Numbered from the stretch's first letter, positions 9,865-19,265 are shown. The stretch: 64,000 nt of DNA from Erythrobacter sp. (GCF_024305245.1 NZ_JAMWYX010000006.1:62001-126000), one strand, 5' to 3'. The notes: generated by a model from the sequence alone, not told the origin. Numbers and translations: made by a program.

Positions 9865-11181
9865 ATGACCCCCCAAGAATGCGAAGCCGCTGTCCTGTCC
9901 CGCCGCGCCCTGTTTCGCGGCGGTTCGTTGTTGGCGGCTGGCGCAGCGCTTTCCGGCCTGCCGTTCGGACGCACATTGCTGGCGCATGATGTCGCGGAAA
10001 ACTGGCCCAATGTCGCCGCGCTGGCCAATCGTTACGTGTCGGAACGCAAGGTCGCCAACATGTTCCTGACCTTCGGCTGGGGGCGGCAGCCTCACGCCCA
10101 CACCGTCGGCGGTGGCACGCTGTCGCTGGCGCGGCCCACTCCGGTGGACGAAAATTCGCTGTTCCGCATCTATTCGATGTCGAAGCCGATCACCGGCATG
10201 GCGACGATGATCCTGATCGACGAAGGCAAGCTGGGGCTGGATCAGCCGCTGCATGAAATCCTGCCCGCATTTCGCGACATGCAGGTGCTGGTCGATCCCG
10301 AAGGTCCGCTGGAAAACACCGTCCCGGCCGAACGCCCGATCACCATCCGCCAGTTGCTGACCCACACCGCCGGGCTGGGGTACCAGATCATCAGCCGGGG
10401 GCCGTTGCAGGCCGCCTTCAATGAGTTGGGTCTGGTCGGCGGGCGGGTCAGCCGGATGCCGATCCCCGGCATCGAACCGGTCACACCGGCACCGGGGCTG
10501 GAGGTCTTTGCCGACCGTCTCGCCACGCTGCCGCTGATGTATCAGCCTGCGACCAAGTGGAGCTATTCGGCCAGCATCGATCTGCTCGGCCGGGTGATCG
10601 AGGTGGCGAGCGGCATGGATTTCGAGGCGTTCCTGCGCCAGCGCATCTTCGAACCTTGCGGCATGGCCAGCACGTGGATGCAGGTGCCGCAAAGCGAGGC
10701 GGCGCGGCTGACCGACAATTACGGCATCATCGGCGGCAATGCCTTTCCGATCGATCCGGGCGTCAATTCGATCTTCCTCGACCCGCCCGAAGTGCCTGCG
10801 GGCGGCGGCGGGCTGGTGTCCAGTCCGAAGGATTACGACCGCTTCCTCAGGATGCTGCTCGGCTATGGCACCATCGACGGAGTGCGGGTGATGAGCCAGG
10901 AGGCGGTGCGGGTCGGCACGTCGGATCTGCTGCCCGCAACGGTCGATACCACCGGCAGCTGGATGGCGGGGCAGGGCCACGGCGCAGGCGGCCGGTCGGT
11001 CGGGCAGACATTCGGCTGGGGCGGCGCAGCGGGCACGCTGGCGGCGGTCGATTACGGGCTGAAGCTGCGCTCGACCCTGTTTACCCAGTACATGCCAAGC
11101 GAAGCCTATCCGGTGCGCGACGAATTCCTCGCCGCGATGGAGGCGGATCTGGCGGCGATGCGCGGCAAGAAAGCGGCCTGA
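9865..11181 (+). CDS. Serine hydrolase of the beta-lactamase/EstB esterase family
   Basis: This 438-residue protein has the class C beta-lactamase fold. The nucleophile motif SMSK (S-x-x-K in FRIYSMSKPITG) and the YSA tyrosine motif (KWSYSASIDLLG) can be read, and a late GWGGAAGT replaces the KTG box. A twin-arginine-like N-terminus (RRALFRGGSLLAAGAA) suggests export. Such proteins are usually esterases or peptidases, not true beta-lactamases; the substrate is unknown. GGAG sits just before ATG 9865. The stop overlaps the nudC start (TGATG). Confidence 0.85.
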   Translation: MTPQECEAAVLSRRALFRGGSLLAAGAALSGLPFGRTLLAHDVAENWPNVAALANRYVSERKVANMFLTFGWGRQPHAHTVGGGTLSLARPTPVDENSLFRIYSMSKPITGMATMILIDEGKLGLDQPLHEILPAFRDMQVLVDPEGPLENTVPAERPITIRQLLTHTAGLGYQIISRGPLQAAFNELGLVGGRVSRMPIPGIEPVTPAPGLEVFADRLATLPLMYQPATKWSYSASIDLLGRVIEVASGMDFEAFLRQRIFEPCGMASTWMQVPQSEAARLTDNYGIIGGNAFPIDPGVNSIFLDPPEVPAGGGGLVSSPKDYDRFLRMLLGYGTIDGVRVMSQEAVRVGTSDLLPATVDTTGSWMAGQGHGAGGRSVGQTFGWGGAAGTLAAVDYGLKLRSTLFTQYMPSEAYPVRDEFLAAMEADLAAMRGKKAA

Positions 11182-12071
11182 TGCCGGTTTCTCCCGCTTC
11201 TGCCGGGGCGATGGCCTTCGCCGGATCGCCAATCGACCGGGCGGACAATATCCGCGTCGATCCGGCGGCGCTCGGCAATCTGATGAACTGGCGGGCGCGG
11301 GTGCTGAACCTCGATGGCCTGCTGCCCGAATTCGACGATGACGGGAGGTTGCTGTGGCACACGCTCGCCGATGTGCAGCCGGATGCGGAGCTTGTGTTCC
11401 TCGGGATGCTGGACGACCGCGCGCATTTCGCTCCGGTTCCCACTGAGGGCGCAAGCGGCCCCGCCATGCCGCGGGCGTGGCAGGTCATGCAGATGCTGCG
11501 GCCCGAGGAGCTGGCGATCTATGGCGGGGCGCGCAGTCTGATCGATTGGCACGCGCGCCACCGCTTCTGCGCCAATTGCGGTGCGGCAACAAAGCTGGTC
11601 AAAGGCGGCTGGCAGCGCAATTGCGATGCGTGCAGCGCGCAGCATTTCCCGCGCACCGATCCGGTCACGATCATGCTGGTTGAACATGAGGACAAGTTGC
11701 TGCTGGGCCGCCAGCCGCGCTTTCCCCCGCGAATGTATTCGGCGCTGGCAGGCTTCGTCGAACCGGGCGAAACGATCGAGGAAGCAGTCGCGCGCGAGGT
11801 TCACGAAGAGGCGGGCGTACGGGTGCGCGACGTGCGCTACATCGCCAGCCAGCCGTGGCCGTTCCCCAGCCAGTTGATGATCGGCTGCACGAGCGTGGCG
11901 GACGATCCGGAAATCACCATCGACCGTACCGAACTGGACGATGCCCGCTGGTTCACCCGCGCCGAACTGGAGGATGCCCGCGCCGCCGGGCCGGACGGCA
12001 ACGAATTGCTGATCTTCCCGCAGAAATTCGCGATTGCGCATCATCTTGTGACATGGTGGCTCGACAAATGA
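11181..12071 (+). CDS. nudC: NAD+ diphosphatase / RNA decapping NUDIX hydrolase NudC
   Basis: NudC cleaves NAD(H) to NMN(H) and AMP and can remove NAD caps from RNA. The 296-residue protein has an N-terminal domain and a zinc ribbon (CANC and CDAC near residues 132-155). The NUDIX box is GFVEPGETIEEAV followed by REVHEEAG, and the NADH-specific SQPWPFPSQLM motif follows it. The start overlaps the upstream stop by one base and the stop overlaps the downstream ATG by four (ATGA), giving a three-gene coupled unit. Confidence 0.95.
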   Translation: MPVSPASAGAMAFAGSPIDRADNIRVDPAALGNLMNWRARVLNLDGLLPEFDDDGRLLWHTLADVQPDAELVFLGMLDDRAHFAPVPTEGASGPAMPRAWQVMQMLRPEELAIYGGARSLIDWHARHRFCANCGAATKLVKGGWQRNCDACSAQHFPRTDPVTIMLVEHEDKLLLGRQPRFPPRMYSALAGFVEPGETIEEAVAREVHEEAGVRVRDVRYIASQPWPFPSQLMIGCTSVADDPEITIDRTELDDARWFTRAELEDARAAGPDGNELLIFPQKFAIAHHLVTWWLDK

Positions 12072-12781
12072 CGACCCAAGCTCCCCAAGCTCTCACCATC
12101 GACATCTATTCCGATGTCATGTGTCCGTGGTGCCTGATCGGGTACGGACAACTGACCAAGGCGCTGGCCGAACTCGACGGCGAGATCGCGGCGCAAATCC
12201 GTTGGCGACCGTTCGAACTCAACCCGCAGATGCCCACCGAGGGCGAGGAACAGGAAGCGCACCTCCAACGCAAATATGGCCGTTCTGCCGCGGAAGGCGC
12301 GGGCCTGCGCGGGCGGATGAAGGCGATTGCCGAAGGCGCGGGCGTGTCGCTGTCCTACGAGGGCGAAGGCGAGGCACCGCCCGCGATGATGTGGAACACG
12401 AGGCTGTGCCACAAGCTGGTGGCCTTCGCGCTCGAACAGGCGGGGCCGCAGGTTCAGACCGAATTGAAGCTCGCGCTGTTCCGCGCCCATTTCAACCGGC
12501 GCGCAAAGCTGGGGGAGCGCGGCGTGCTGCTCGATATCGCCGCCAGCGTCGGCCTGCACCGAGAGGCGGCCAAGGCGGCGCTCGATGATCCGGATCTGGA
12601 AGCCCGCGTGGTGGCGGAGGAGCACGAGGCGTGGGACATGAACATTACAGGCGTTCCGGCGATGATCGTTGCCAACGCGTCGGGTGCGAAGTTCCTGATC
12701 CCCGGCGCGCAGGAGCCCGAGGTTTACGTCAACGCCCTGCGCCGGGTGGCAGCAAAGCAAAGCACCAGCGCGACAAGCTGA
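12068..12781 (+). CDS. FrnE-like DsbA-family oxidoreductase
   Basis: A 237-residue cytoplasmic protein with no signal peptide. The thioredoxin-fold motif CPWC (residues 19-22, in YSDVMCPWCLIG) and the late cis-Pro segment NITGVPAMIVA define the FrnE / 2-hydroxychromene-2-carboxylate isomerase-like branch. Members are linked to polyketide biosynthesis or oxidative stress; the substrate cannot be read from the sequence. It is translationally coupled to nudC by an ATGA overlap. Confidence 0.88.
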   Translation: MTTQAPQALTIDIYSDVMCPWCLIGYGQLTKALAELDGEIAAQIRWRPFELNPQMPTEGEEQEAHLQRKYGRSAAEGAGLRGRMKAIAEGAGVSLSYEGEGEAPPAMMWNTRLCHKLVAFALEQAGPQVQTELKLALFRAHFNRRAKLGERGVLLDIAASVGLHREAAKAALDDPDLEARVVAEEHEAWDMNITGVPAMIVANASGAKFLIPGAQEPEVYVNALRRVAAKQSTSATS

Positions 12782-12835
12782 CAATCATTTGGAACGCGGC
12801 GTCGGCTGGCATTGGTGGTCGGTACGGCTAGGCGC

Positions 12836-13081
12836 TCAACCCTGATTGCCCGACTTGATCTTGCGCATCGTCTTCTCGCCCTTGACGGCATCGTCGGCGG
12901 GATTGTCCGATCCGATCACCGGCTCGCGGTTGTCGGGGTCGGTCGCGCGCTTTTCCTCGGCCCGCTTGCCGACGCGGCGGGCGACATTGCCGCCCGCAGA
13001 ACCCTGCTGCGAAGGGGTATCCTCGGCGGTCAGGTCGTCGATCAGATCATTATCGGGATGGCGGCTCTGGCGGTCGGGCAT
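12836..13081 (-). CDS. Small hydrophilic hypothetical protein
   Basis: An 81-residue, highly charged protein (MPDRQSRHPDNDLIDDLTAE at the start, KTMRKIKSGNQG at the end) with no membrane segment and probable disorder. A strong ribosome site AGGAG sits 7 bases before ATG 13081, which supports a real gene and fixes the start within a much longer open frame. No family is recognised. It diverges from the HdeD-like gene and may be a stress-related small protein, but nothing in the sequence shows that. Confidence 0.65.
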   Translation of the reverse strand: MPDRQSRHPDNDLIDDLTAEDTPSQQGSAGGNVARRVGKRAEEKRATDPDNREPVIGSDNPADDAVKGEKTMRKIKSGNQG

Positions 13082-13247
13082 GAAATTTCTCCTTTCCCGA
13101 TCAATGCCACGCAGGGGGGGGATGTTCCCCTGCACATCATCGCCATCGGCGGGTCGTGTCAGGCAATCGGCAGACAGAGAGGCCGGGTTAGGGAAAGCAG
13201 CCGCGCGGTGTCCTACCAGATCGAAGGACAACGACAGGAGGCCGCAT

Positions 13248-13835
13248 ATGCAGAACAGCATGATCCAACGATCCGCCGCCCGGCTGGCGCCGCCGAATAT
13301 CGGGCGCGGATGGTTCATTGCCCTCGGACTGTTGCTGGTGGTGATCGGGGCGGCATCGCTGCTGTTCCCGTTTCTGGCAGCATGGTCGCTGGAGTTCGCC
13401 GTCGGCGTTTCGCTGATCGCGGGCGGTGTGCTCACGCTGATCCACGCGGTGCGGGTGCGCGGCTGGCGGGGCACCGCGCTGCAGGGGTTGCTCGGCGTGC
13501 TTTATATCGTCGGAGGGCTGATCTTCCTGACCAATCCGTTTGCGGGATTGCTGGCGCTGACGGTGATGTTCGGCGCGTTCTTCGCGGCCGACGGCGTCGC
13601 GCGGATCCTGCTGGCCTTCCGCATCCGGCCTCAGCGCGCCTGGTGGCTGTTCCTTGTCACCGGCCTCATTGCACTCGCGCTCGGCATTCTGGTGCTGTTG
13701 GGCCTGCCAAGCGGCTGGTCCGTGGCGTTCCTCGACATTTTTGTCGGCATCAATCTGATCTTCACCGGCGCATCCTTCGCCTGCTGCACCGGCAATGACA
13801 GCCGGGAAGCCACTTCTGGCTCCCCGGCTGTTTGA
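13248..13835 (+). CDS. HdeD/DUF308-family membrane protein
   Basis: A 195-residue protein with six predicted membrane helices in three repeated pairs, typical of DUF308 / HdeD proteins linked to acid resistance in enterics. CAGGAG lies just before ATG 13248. The last 13 codons are part of a strong hairpin that probably ends transcription. The function here is inferred from family membership only. Confidence 0.85.
   Translation: MQNSMIQRSAARLAPPNIGRGWFIALGLLLVVIGAASLLFPFLAAWSLEFAVGVSLIAGGVLTLIHAVRVRGWRGTALQGLLGVLYIVGGLIFLTNPFAGLLALTVMFGAFFAADGVARILLAFRIRPQRAWWLFLVTGLIALALGILVLLGLPSGWSVAFLDIFVGINLIFTGASFACCTGNDSREATSGSPAV
13798..13833. terminator. Intrinsic terminator hairpin overlapping the hdeD-like 3' end
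   Basis: ACAGCCGGG (13798-13806) pairs with CCCGGCTGT (13823-13831). An inner stem AGCCA/TGGCT closes on a CTTC loop, with one A-C mismatch between the two stems. TTT follows on the plus strand. It lies between two convergent genes and so may serve both, although the T run exists only on the plus side. Confidence 0.75.
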
Positions 13836-13856
13836 GGCCGACTGCGGCGAGCGAAC

Positions 13857-16800
13857 CTACATTGTCCAGCGCACGCCGAGGAAGAACGACCGGCCGATCG
13901 GGCTGACCGGATAGGCGCGTTCGGTGATAAAGGGATTCACGTCCGTGAGATTGTTGACCCCGCCGAACACTTCCAGCCCCATGTCGGGGAAGGTGTAGCC
14001 CGCGCCCAGATTGTGGGTCCAGGTCTCGCCCGTCAGCCCTGCCGGGCCGAACTGCGCAGAAAGGTTCTCGATCTCGACCCCGCGCAGCGCCATCTCGCCC
14101 AGATAGGTAACGGTGTAGTTGAGGTTGAAATCGCCGTATCCATAGGTGGCGGTCGCCCGGCCCGACCATTCGGGACGCTGGATTTCGCGCAGCTCCGGGT
14201 CGATCCGGGTCAGATCGGTCGGATCGAAGAAGAAATCGATCTTGTCGACCCACGAAGCCGTTGCCGACACGCCCAGCCGGTGATCGCCGATGGCGGTCTG
14301 GTAGGACAGCGACGCATCGATACCGGCGGTTTCGATCCGGACGAAGTTGATGGTCGTCAGGTTGAGCGAATTGAAGCCGAGGAACTGCGCCGAAGCGGAA
14401 TCGCGGTTACGGGTGAAGCTGTTGCAGAAATCGTTAGGGAAGGTGGTGCTGTCATAGCAGTTATCGACCACGTCCTGCGCACCGATGGTGCTGATCGCAT
14501 CGTCGATCCGGATGTTGTAGTAATCCGCCGTCAGCGCGAGACCGGGAATGTAGCGCGGCTGCAGCACCATGCCGAAGGTGTAGGTGTCGGCGGTTTCCTG
14601 CTTCAGATCCTCGTTGCCCGAAATCGTGCCGGCAAAGCGGGCGCTGAGCGGATCGGAGAAACCCTGCGGGATGCCATCGGCGCGGCAGTTCGTCACCCGG
14701 TTCTGGATGTTGGGATCACCCGACGCGGTGAGCCGGTCGATCTCGGTCTGGTCGCACGGGTCGAAGGGGCGGAAGAATGCGGCCTGCGCCGGGGCGAACA
14801 ATTCCGAGATGTTCGGTGCCCGTACCGCACGCGAATAGGTGCCGCGCAGGCGCACATCCTCGATCGGCGACCAGAAACCGTTGATCGCATAGGTGTAGAC
14901 CGACCCGACCGAGCTGTAATCCGAGAACCGCCCGGCCAGTTCGAGCCGCAGCTCCTGGATGGCGAACACGTCCTGAATCAGGGTTGTCCCGACCTCGGCA
15001 AAGATGTCGACCACATCGTAACCGCCGCCCGAATCCTGGAAGAACCCGTCCGGCGGGGTGCCGAGCGAAGTCTGCGAGAAGCCCGACCCGTCAAAGCCCG
15101 GCGCATCGCCGACGAATTGTCCGGCCGTTCCGTCGGCTGTCGTCACCGGCAGGATGCCGCGCACCAGCGGATCGAACAGCGAGCGGCTGGTTTCCTCGCG
15201 GTATTCCGCGCCCACCGCGAACTGGATGTTGTCATAGGGCAGGTTGAAGAAGGCCGAGGTATCGCCGCTGACCAGCGCATGAATCTCGAACAGTTCGGTG
15301 CGGGCGCTGTTGATGGTGGTGGTGGTGATGAAATCCACCGCCTCCTGGCTGATCGAACCCACCCCGAACAGGTTGGCCGGCTGGCACTGACCCTGACCCG
15401 GAACGAAGGTGAGATAGCCGAATTCGCCGGTCGGGATGCCGAACGGCGTCGAGGGCGAACGCACGGTGGGATCGAGCTCGCTGCGGCACACCGCATTGCC
15501 CTGCGCATCGGTGGTCACGTCGATCGCGGCGAGGAAGCGATCATACAGCACGTTGTTGCGGTTGATCTGCTTCAGGTCGTACCGGCCCCAATTGGCCGAG
15601 ATGTCGAAGTCGACCTCGTCCGAAAGCTGGCCCTTGATCCCGCCGACGAAGCGGAATGTCTCGGAGATGTTGGTGTCGATATTGGGGCCGAGATCGGTCG
15701 GGTCGCGGGTGATGAACAGCCCGCCCGAAGCATCGGAGATCGGCCGCAGCACATCGGGGATGAAGGGGTTGTCCGGCGCGATGGTGAGGAGATCGTAGAA
15801 CGAGTTCTGGTTGGTGCCGAAGGTGGTTTCCTGCCGGAAATACTTGCCTTCGAAATATATGTTGAGGCTGTCGCTGATATCGAAATCGCTCAGCAGGTTG
15901 ATGCTGTAGCGTTCGCTCTCGGGGATCAGATAGCCGTTGTTGTCGAAGATCACCCCGTCGCCGCCGAAGGCGTTGAAGTTGCTGGCGATAAGGCCGTCAT
16001 CAATCACGTTGATGCCCGTTTCGGTGGCGATGTAGCAACCGCCGACCGCGCCGAACCCGTTGTAATCGAACAGGCCGTTGAAGCCGACGAAGCTTTCGGT
16101 GCAGTCGCTCTGGCCGTTACCGTCGATGTCGGAAAGCGGATCGGCGAAGTTGCCGGGGATGATGATGCCGCCGCCCGAGGTGATCGAGAATTGGTATTGC
16201 GATCCGATCAGCCGGGTGGGGGCCGCCAGCGCGCGGTCGATCAACTGCTGTTCGGCTGCCGTGGGCGCGGTTCCGGCTGGAAAGATCGCATTGTAACGCG
16301 AGCTACCCGGCGTCGGAATGACAAAGCCATAGGGATAGAACCCGTTGTCGAGGCTGAAGAAATCGCTGAAGTTGGGGGTGCCCGATCCCAGATCGCCGCG
16401 CTGGAAGCGGAGCGCGGGGTTGGGGCCGTTGCTGGCGATATTGCCATTGCGGAATTGTGCCCGATCGCCGAACCGCAGACCATTATCGCGGCTGTATTCG
16501 CCCACCAGCGTCACATTGCCGCGGTCTTCGGCGAAATTCTTGCCGAACTTGACGTAGCCATCGAAGTTCTCGCCGTCGCCATTATCCGAAATGCCGCCGG
16601 TCAGGCCCAGCTCCAGCCCGTCGAAATCGCGGTCGAGGATGAAGTTGACCACCCCGGTCACAGCGTCCGCGCCGTAGACCGCGGATGCGCCGCCGGTGAG
16701 GACTTCGACCTGCTTGATCAGCGAGGCCGGGATCGAGTTGATATCGACCACCGAGGTTTCGGCCACGCCCGCTACATGACGGCGGCCATTGACCAGCACA

Positions 16801-17213
16801 AGCGTGCGTTCCGCGCCGAGCCCGCGCAGGTTGAGCGTTGCCGCGCCGACCGCTGCGCCCGAATCGAGCTCGCCGGGCGCGACCGATTGCGCCGAGCTGA
16901 TCGAGCCTGCCAGCGCCGGGATCGACCGCAGCGTATCAGTGATTTCCTGCTCACCGCGGAAGGCGTCGGCAGTGATGGTGACCACCGGGGAGGGGGAATC
17001 AAGGTTGGAATCGCGGCGCAGGCGCGAGCCGGTAACGACGATTGCCTCTTCATCGGGGCCATCGGCGCTGGCATCGGCAGCGGCGCTGTCGGCGAGAACC
17101 TCAGGCGCCGCATCGTCGTCGGCGGCGGCGGCAGGCGAGAAAGCGACAAGGCCGCTCAGCAAGGTCGTGGAAAGGAGAGTGCGGCGGATAAGCGCGTGTG
17201 TGGTGATGTTCAT
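13857..17213 (-). CDS. TonB-dependent outer-membrane receptor
   Basis: A 1118-residue receptor with a signal peptide (LLSGLVAFSPAAA) and an acidic N-terminal tail. The TonB-box-like EEAIVVTGSRL starts the plug domain (LRGLGAERTLVLVNGRR, GGASAVYGADAVTGVVNF), which is followed by a large 22-strand barrel. One extracellular loop holds a Ca-binding-like DIDGNGQSD next to a cysteine, and several loops carry cysteine pairs. The substrate is unknown and no degradative genes flank it. ATG 17213 gives the signal peptide directly; upstream extensions of the frame do not. It is an isolated unit ended by the hairpin at 13798-13833. Confidence 0.93.
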   Translation of the reverse strand: MNITTHALIRRTLLSTTLLSGLVAFSPAAAADDDAAPEVLADSAAADASADGPDEEAIVVTGSRLRRDSNLDSPSPVVTITADAFRGEQEITDTLRSIPALAGSISSAQSVAPGELDSGAAVGAATLNLRGLGAERTLVLVNGRRHVAGVAETSVVDINSIPASLIKQVEVLTGGASAVYGADAVTGVVNFILDRDFDGLELGLTGGISDNGDGENFDGYVKFGKNFAEDRGNVTLVGEYSRDNGLRFGDRAQFRNGNIASNGPNPALRFQRGDLGSGTPNFSDFFSLDNGFYPYGFVIPTPGSSRYNAIFPAGTAPTAAEQQLIDRALAAPTRLIGSQYQFSITSGGGIIIPGNFADPLSDIDGNGQSDCTESFVGFNGLFDYNGFGAVGGCYIATETGINVIDDGLIASNFNAFGGDGVIFDNNGYLIPESERYSINLLSDFDISDSLNIYFEGKYFRQETTFGTNQNSFYDLLTIAPDNPFIPDVLRPISDASGGLFITRDPTDLGPNIDTNISETFRFVGGIKGQLSDEVDFDISANWGRYDLKQINRNNVLYDRFLAAIDVTTDAQGNAVCRSELDPTVRSPSTPFGIPTGEFGYLTFVPGQGQCQPANLFGVGSISQEAVDFITTTTINSARTELFEIHALVSGDTSAFFNLPYDNIQFAVGAEYREETSRSLFDPLVRGILPVTTADGTAGQFVGDAPGFDGSGFSQTSLGTPPDGFFQDSGGGYDVVDIFAEVGTTLIQDVFAIQELRLELAGRFSDYSSVGSVYTYAINGFWSPIEDVRLRGTYSRAVRAPNISELFAPAQAAFFRPFDPCDQTEIDRLTASGDPNIQNRVTNCRADGIPQGFSDPLSARFAGTISGNEDLKQETADTYTFGMVLQPRYIPGLALTADYYNIRIDDAISTIGAQDVVDNCYDSTTFPNDFCNSFTRNRDSASAQFLGFNSLNLTTINFVRIETAGIDASLSYQTAIGDHRLGVSATASWVDKIDFFFDPTDLTRIDPELREIQRPEWSGRATATYGYGDFNLNYTVTYLGEMALRGVEIENLSAQFGPAGLTGETWTHNLGAGYTFPDMGLEVFGGVNNLTDVNPFITERAYPVSPIGRSFFLGVRWTM

Positions 17214-17509
17214 CAATGCCCCCGATTGAATGGGTAAAGGTATTCCTCCTCTCGCTTGGCATTCCTGCGTCGTAAAAATGCACAGGTTCACACCGTGAAG
17301 CTGCACATTCCCCTGCCGAGCAACGTCACCGACATGTTGATGATGATTTACAGGGGGCGCCGCCATGCGCCATTTGACTTAGAACGTGTGAAGCCACGTC
17401 TACCATGATTTGGTCACTACTAAAGAGTGCCCATGCGTTTACATGGGCATGCGGCGCAGCATGGAATCAATCGTGTGAGGTCGGGGCTGCCCTATAAGCG
17501 GCGGCGCGC
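17214..17509. other. Intergenic region with an inverted repeat
   Basis: This is the longest gap in the window. It contains the leader of the TonB receptor gene. A hairpin of 8 bp arms (TGCCCATG / CATGGGCA, 17428-17449, six-base loop) lies about 60 bases past the stop of the upstream membrane-protein gene and may act as its terminator, but it has no T run. No gene, riboswitch or known operator was recognised. Confidence 0.4.
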
Positions 17510-18211
17510 TCAACCGGCCTCGGGCTGGGGCGAGGGGCCAGCCCCGGCCCGAGCATCTTCCAGCGCTTCGGCGTCTTCCGGCTTTACTGCCAGCGCCGCG
17601 CGCAAGGTGCGTTTGAACAGCCACGGTTCGAGCACACGCCCGACAAGGTAGATCACGAAGAACAATCCGGCGAGCACATAAGCCCGGGTCGGATCGAACT
17701 TCTCCTTCTTCTTCTTGTCTTTTTCCTTGTCTTTCTTCTTGTCCGGATCGTCGGGTTCGGGCGCGCCGAGCAGCTTGTCGAGCGGATGAAGCTCCTGCTT
17801 GACCTTGGGCTTCTCGGCTTCCTTGTCCTTTTCGCGGGCGTCGACCGCGCCGGTTCCGGCTACGTCCCAGGCGTTGAGCGCCACCATCGTCTGCGCAAAA
17901 CCGAGGAACAGCAGCGGTGCGAGGAAGCAGAGCAGCAGCGCCGTGCTCGATACGTCGAACACCAGCCGCGATCGGCCGTCTTGCCGATCCAGCCGCAGCG
18001 TGCCGCGGGTGAAGGTGGCAAGCTTGTCCTGCGCGGCGGGGTTGTGCTTGGAATAGCCCAGCGTGTCGCCTTCGACCGCATAGGCGCTGCCCGCGGTCTG
18101 GAACAGCGGATCGAGCCGATCAAATGCCTCGTCAGGGGTCAGCGGTTCATCGAGCAGGACTTCGCCCCGCGCCCGCCAGATGCGGTCGATATAGGGTAGA
18201 TTGACATGCAT
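17510..18211 (-). CDS. Membrane protein with a lysine-rich linker, unknown function
   Basis: The 233-residue protein has a soluble N-terminal domain of about 100 residues and a first membrane segment (STALLLCFLAPLLFLGFAQ). A highly charged linker rich in K, D and E (DPDKKKDKEKDKKKKEKFD) follows, then a second membrane segment (YVLAGLFFVIYLVGRVLEPWLF) and a short tail. No family is recognised. The start ATG 18211 lies 28 bases after the sterol desaturase stop, so the two genes are probably co-transcribed. Confidence 0.8.
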   Translation of the reverse strand: MHVNLPYIDRIWRARGEVLLDEPLTPDEAFDRLDPLFQTAGSAYAVEGDTLGYSKHNPAAQDKLATFTRGTLRLDRQDGRSRLVFDVSSTALLLCFLAPLLFLGFAQTMVALNAWDVAGTGAVDAREKDKEAEKPKVKQELHPLDKLLGAPEPDDPDKKKDKEKDKKKKEKFDPTRAYVLAGLFFVIYLVGRVLEPWLFKRTLRAALAVKPEDAEALEDARAGAGPSPQPEAG

Positions 18212-18239
18212 GCTCACAGACCGCCCCCGGTCTTCCGGA

Positions 18240-19265
18240 TCACTCTGCCGGTTCCGGCTGGTGCGCGACGGTCGCTTGCGCGGCTGCGGGCTCTGGCGCA
18301 TCTGCCGGCTTGTTCAGCCACGCGCGGAAGTCCTTGTAGGCTTCGGTGAAGGGGAAAAGCATCGTTTCGCGGATGTCCATCCGGCGACCGCCTTCCATGC
18401 CCAGCAGTTCGGCCTCGCCATCGACGCAGGTGCCGAAAATGCGATCCCAGATGATCCAGGTGCCCGAATAATTGCTGCGGGTCGCTTCGTAATCCTGCGA
18501 GTGGTGGACGCTGTGGTGTTCGGTGGTGTTGAAGATGAACCGCCACCAGCGCGGCGTATTGAAGCGCACGTTGATGTGCTGATAGGTGCCCACCGCCATG
18601 CCGAGCGCCCCGGCAATCAGGAAGGCGCGCGGCAGGAAGTCGAAGAACCCGCCGATCCCGAGCCCGATCAGGAACAGTTCGATCGGATTGCCGACCGCGC
18701 CTTTGTTGATGTTGAGCTGGGTGATGTAGTGGTGCGGCGCGTGGGTCAGCCACAGCGGGTACCAGTTGTGCATCCCGCGATGCATCCAGTACTGGCCGAA
18801 GTCGAAGATCATCGAGATCATCAGCGCCTGCACCAGCAGCGGCAGGCTCGTGAACCACGAGAACTTTTCCCACGCGAACGCGCCCTGCACCGCCTCGATC
18901 ATCACACCGTCGCCGATATAGGTGTCGACCATCCGCAGCAGCGTGTAACCGAGGCCGACATAGAACACGTCGGTGGCGAATTCCTTCCACGTCAGCTGCC
19001 AGCTGCGATAGCGCGGATTGACCCATTCCAGCCCCAGCAGCAGCACCTTGAAGCACAGGCCGATGATGATGCCGATCGACGCCAGTGCCCATTCGTTGGG
19101 TGCATAATACCAGAACGCGATCAGGCCGAAGAGCACGGCCGGCTGGAAGTGGGTGAAGACGAACTGCTTGATCGGGCCGCCTTCGACCCGGCCGATATTT
19201 TCCCAGCCGACGGTTACCGGCGCATCAGCGCCGATGATCCGATTTCCAACCTGTACTCCGGCCAT
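18240..19265 (-). CDS. Sterol desaturase / fatty acid hydroxylase family protein
   Basis: A 341-residue integral membrane di-iron enzyme. Its three histidine motifs are HRGMH, HAPHH and EHHSVHH, separated by hydrophobic segments as in ERG3/CrtZ-like hydroxylases. The family inserts hydroxyls or double bonds in lipids, hopanoids or carotenoids; the substrate is not evident. GGAG lies 7 bases before ATG 19265; a TTG four codons upstream is unlikely. It is likely in one unit with the downstream lysine-rich membrane protein. Confidence 0.88.
   Translation of the reverse strand: MAGVQVGNRIIGADAPVTVGWENIGRVEGGPIKQFVFTHFQPAVLFGLIAFWYYAPNEWALASIGIIIGLCFKVLLLGLEWVNPRYRSWQLTWKEFATDVFYVGLGYTLLRMVDTYIGDGVMIEAVQGAFAWEKFSWFTSLPLLVQALMISMIFDFGQYWMHRGMHNWYPLWLTHAPHHYITQLNINKGAVGNPIELFLIGLGIGGFFDFLPRAFLIAGALGMAVGTYQHINVRFNTPRWWRFIFNTTEHHSVHHSQDYEATRSNYSGTWIIWDRIFGTCVDGEAELLGMEGGRRMDIRETMLFPFTEAYKDFRAWLNKPADAPEPAAAQATVAHQPEPAE

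Noticed and set aside
9865..11181. Antibiotic-resistance beta-lactamase
   Set aside because: The SxxK and YSA motifs fit the wider esterase/peptidase family, and a KTG box is not evident. Nothing supports resistance.
14013..17237. Open frame of over 1000 codons on the plus strand opposite the TonB receptor gene
   Set aside because: Its translation has no family signature and is low in complexity. It mirrors the receptor gene in a GC-rich frame, while the minus-strand protein has a full signal peptide, plug and barrel.
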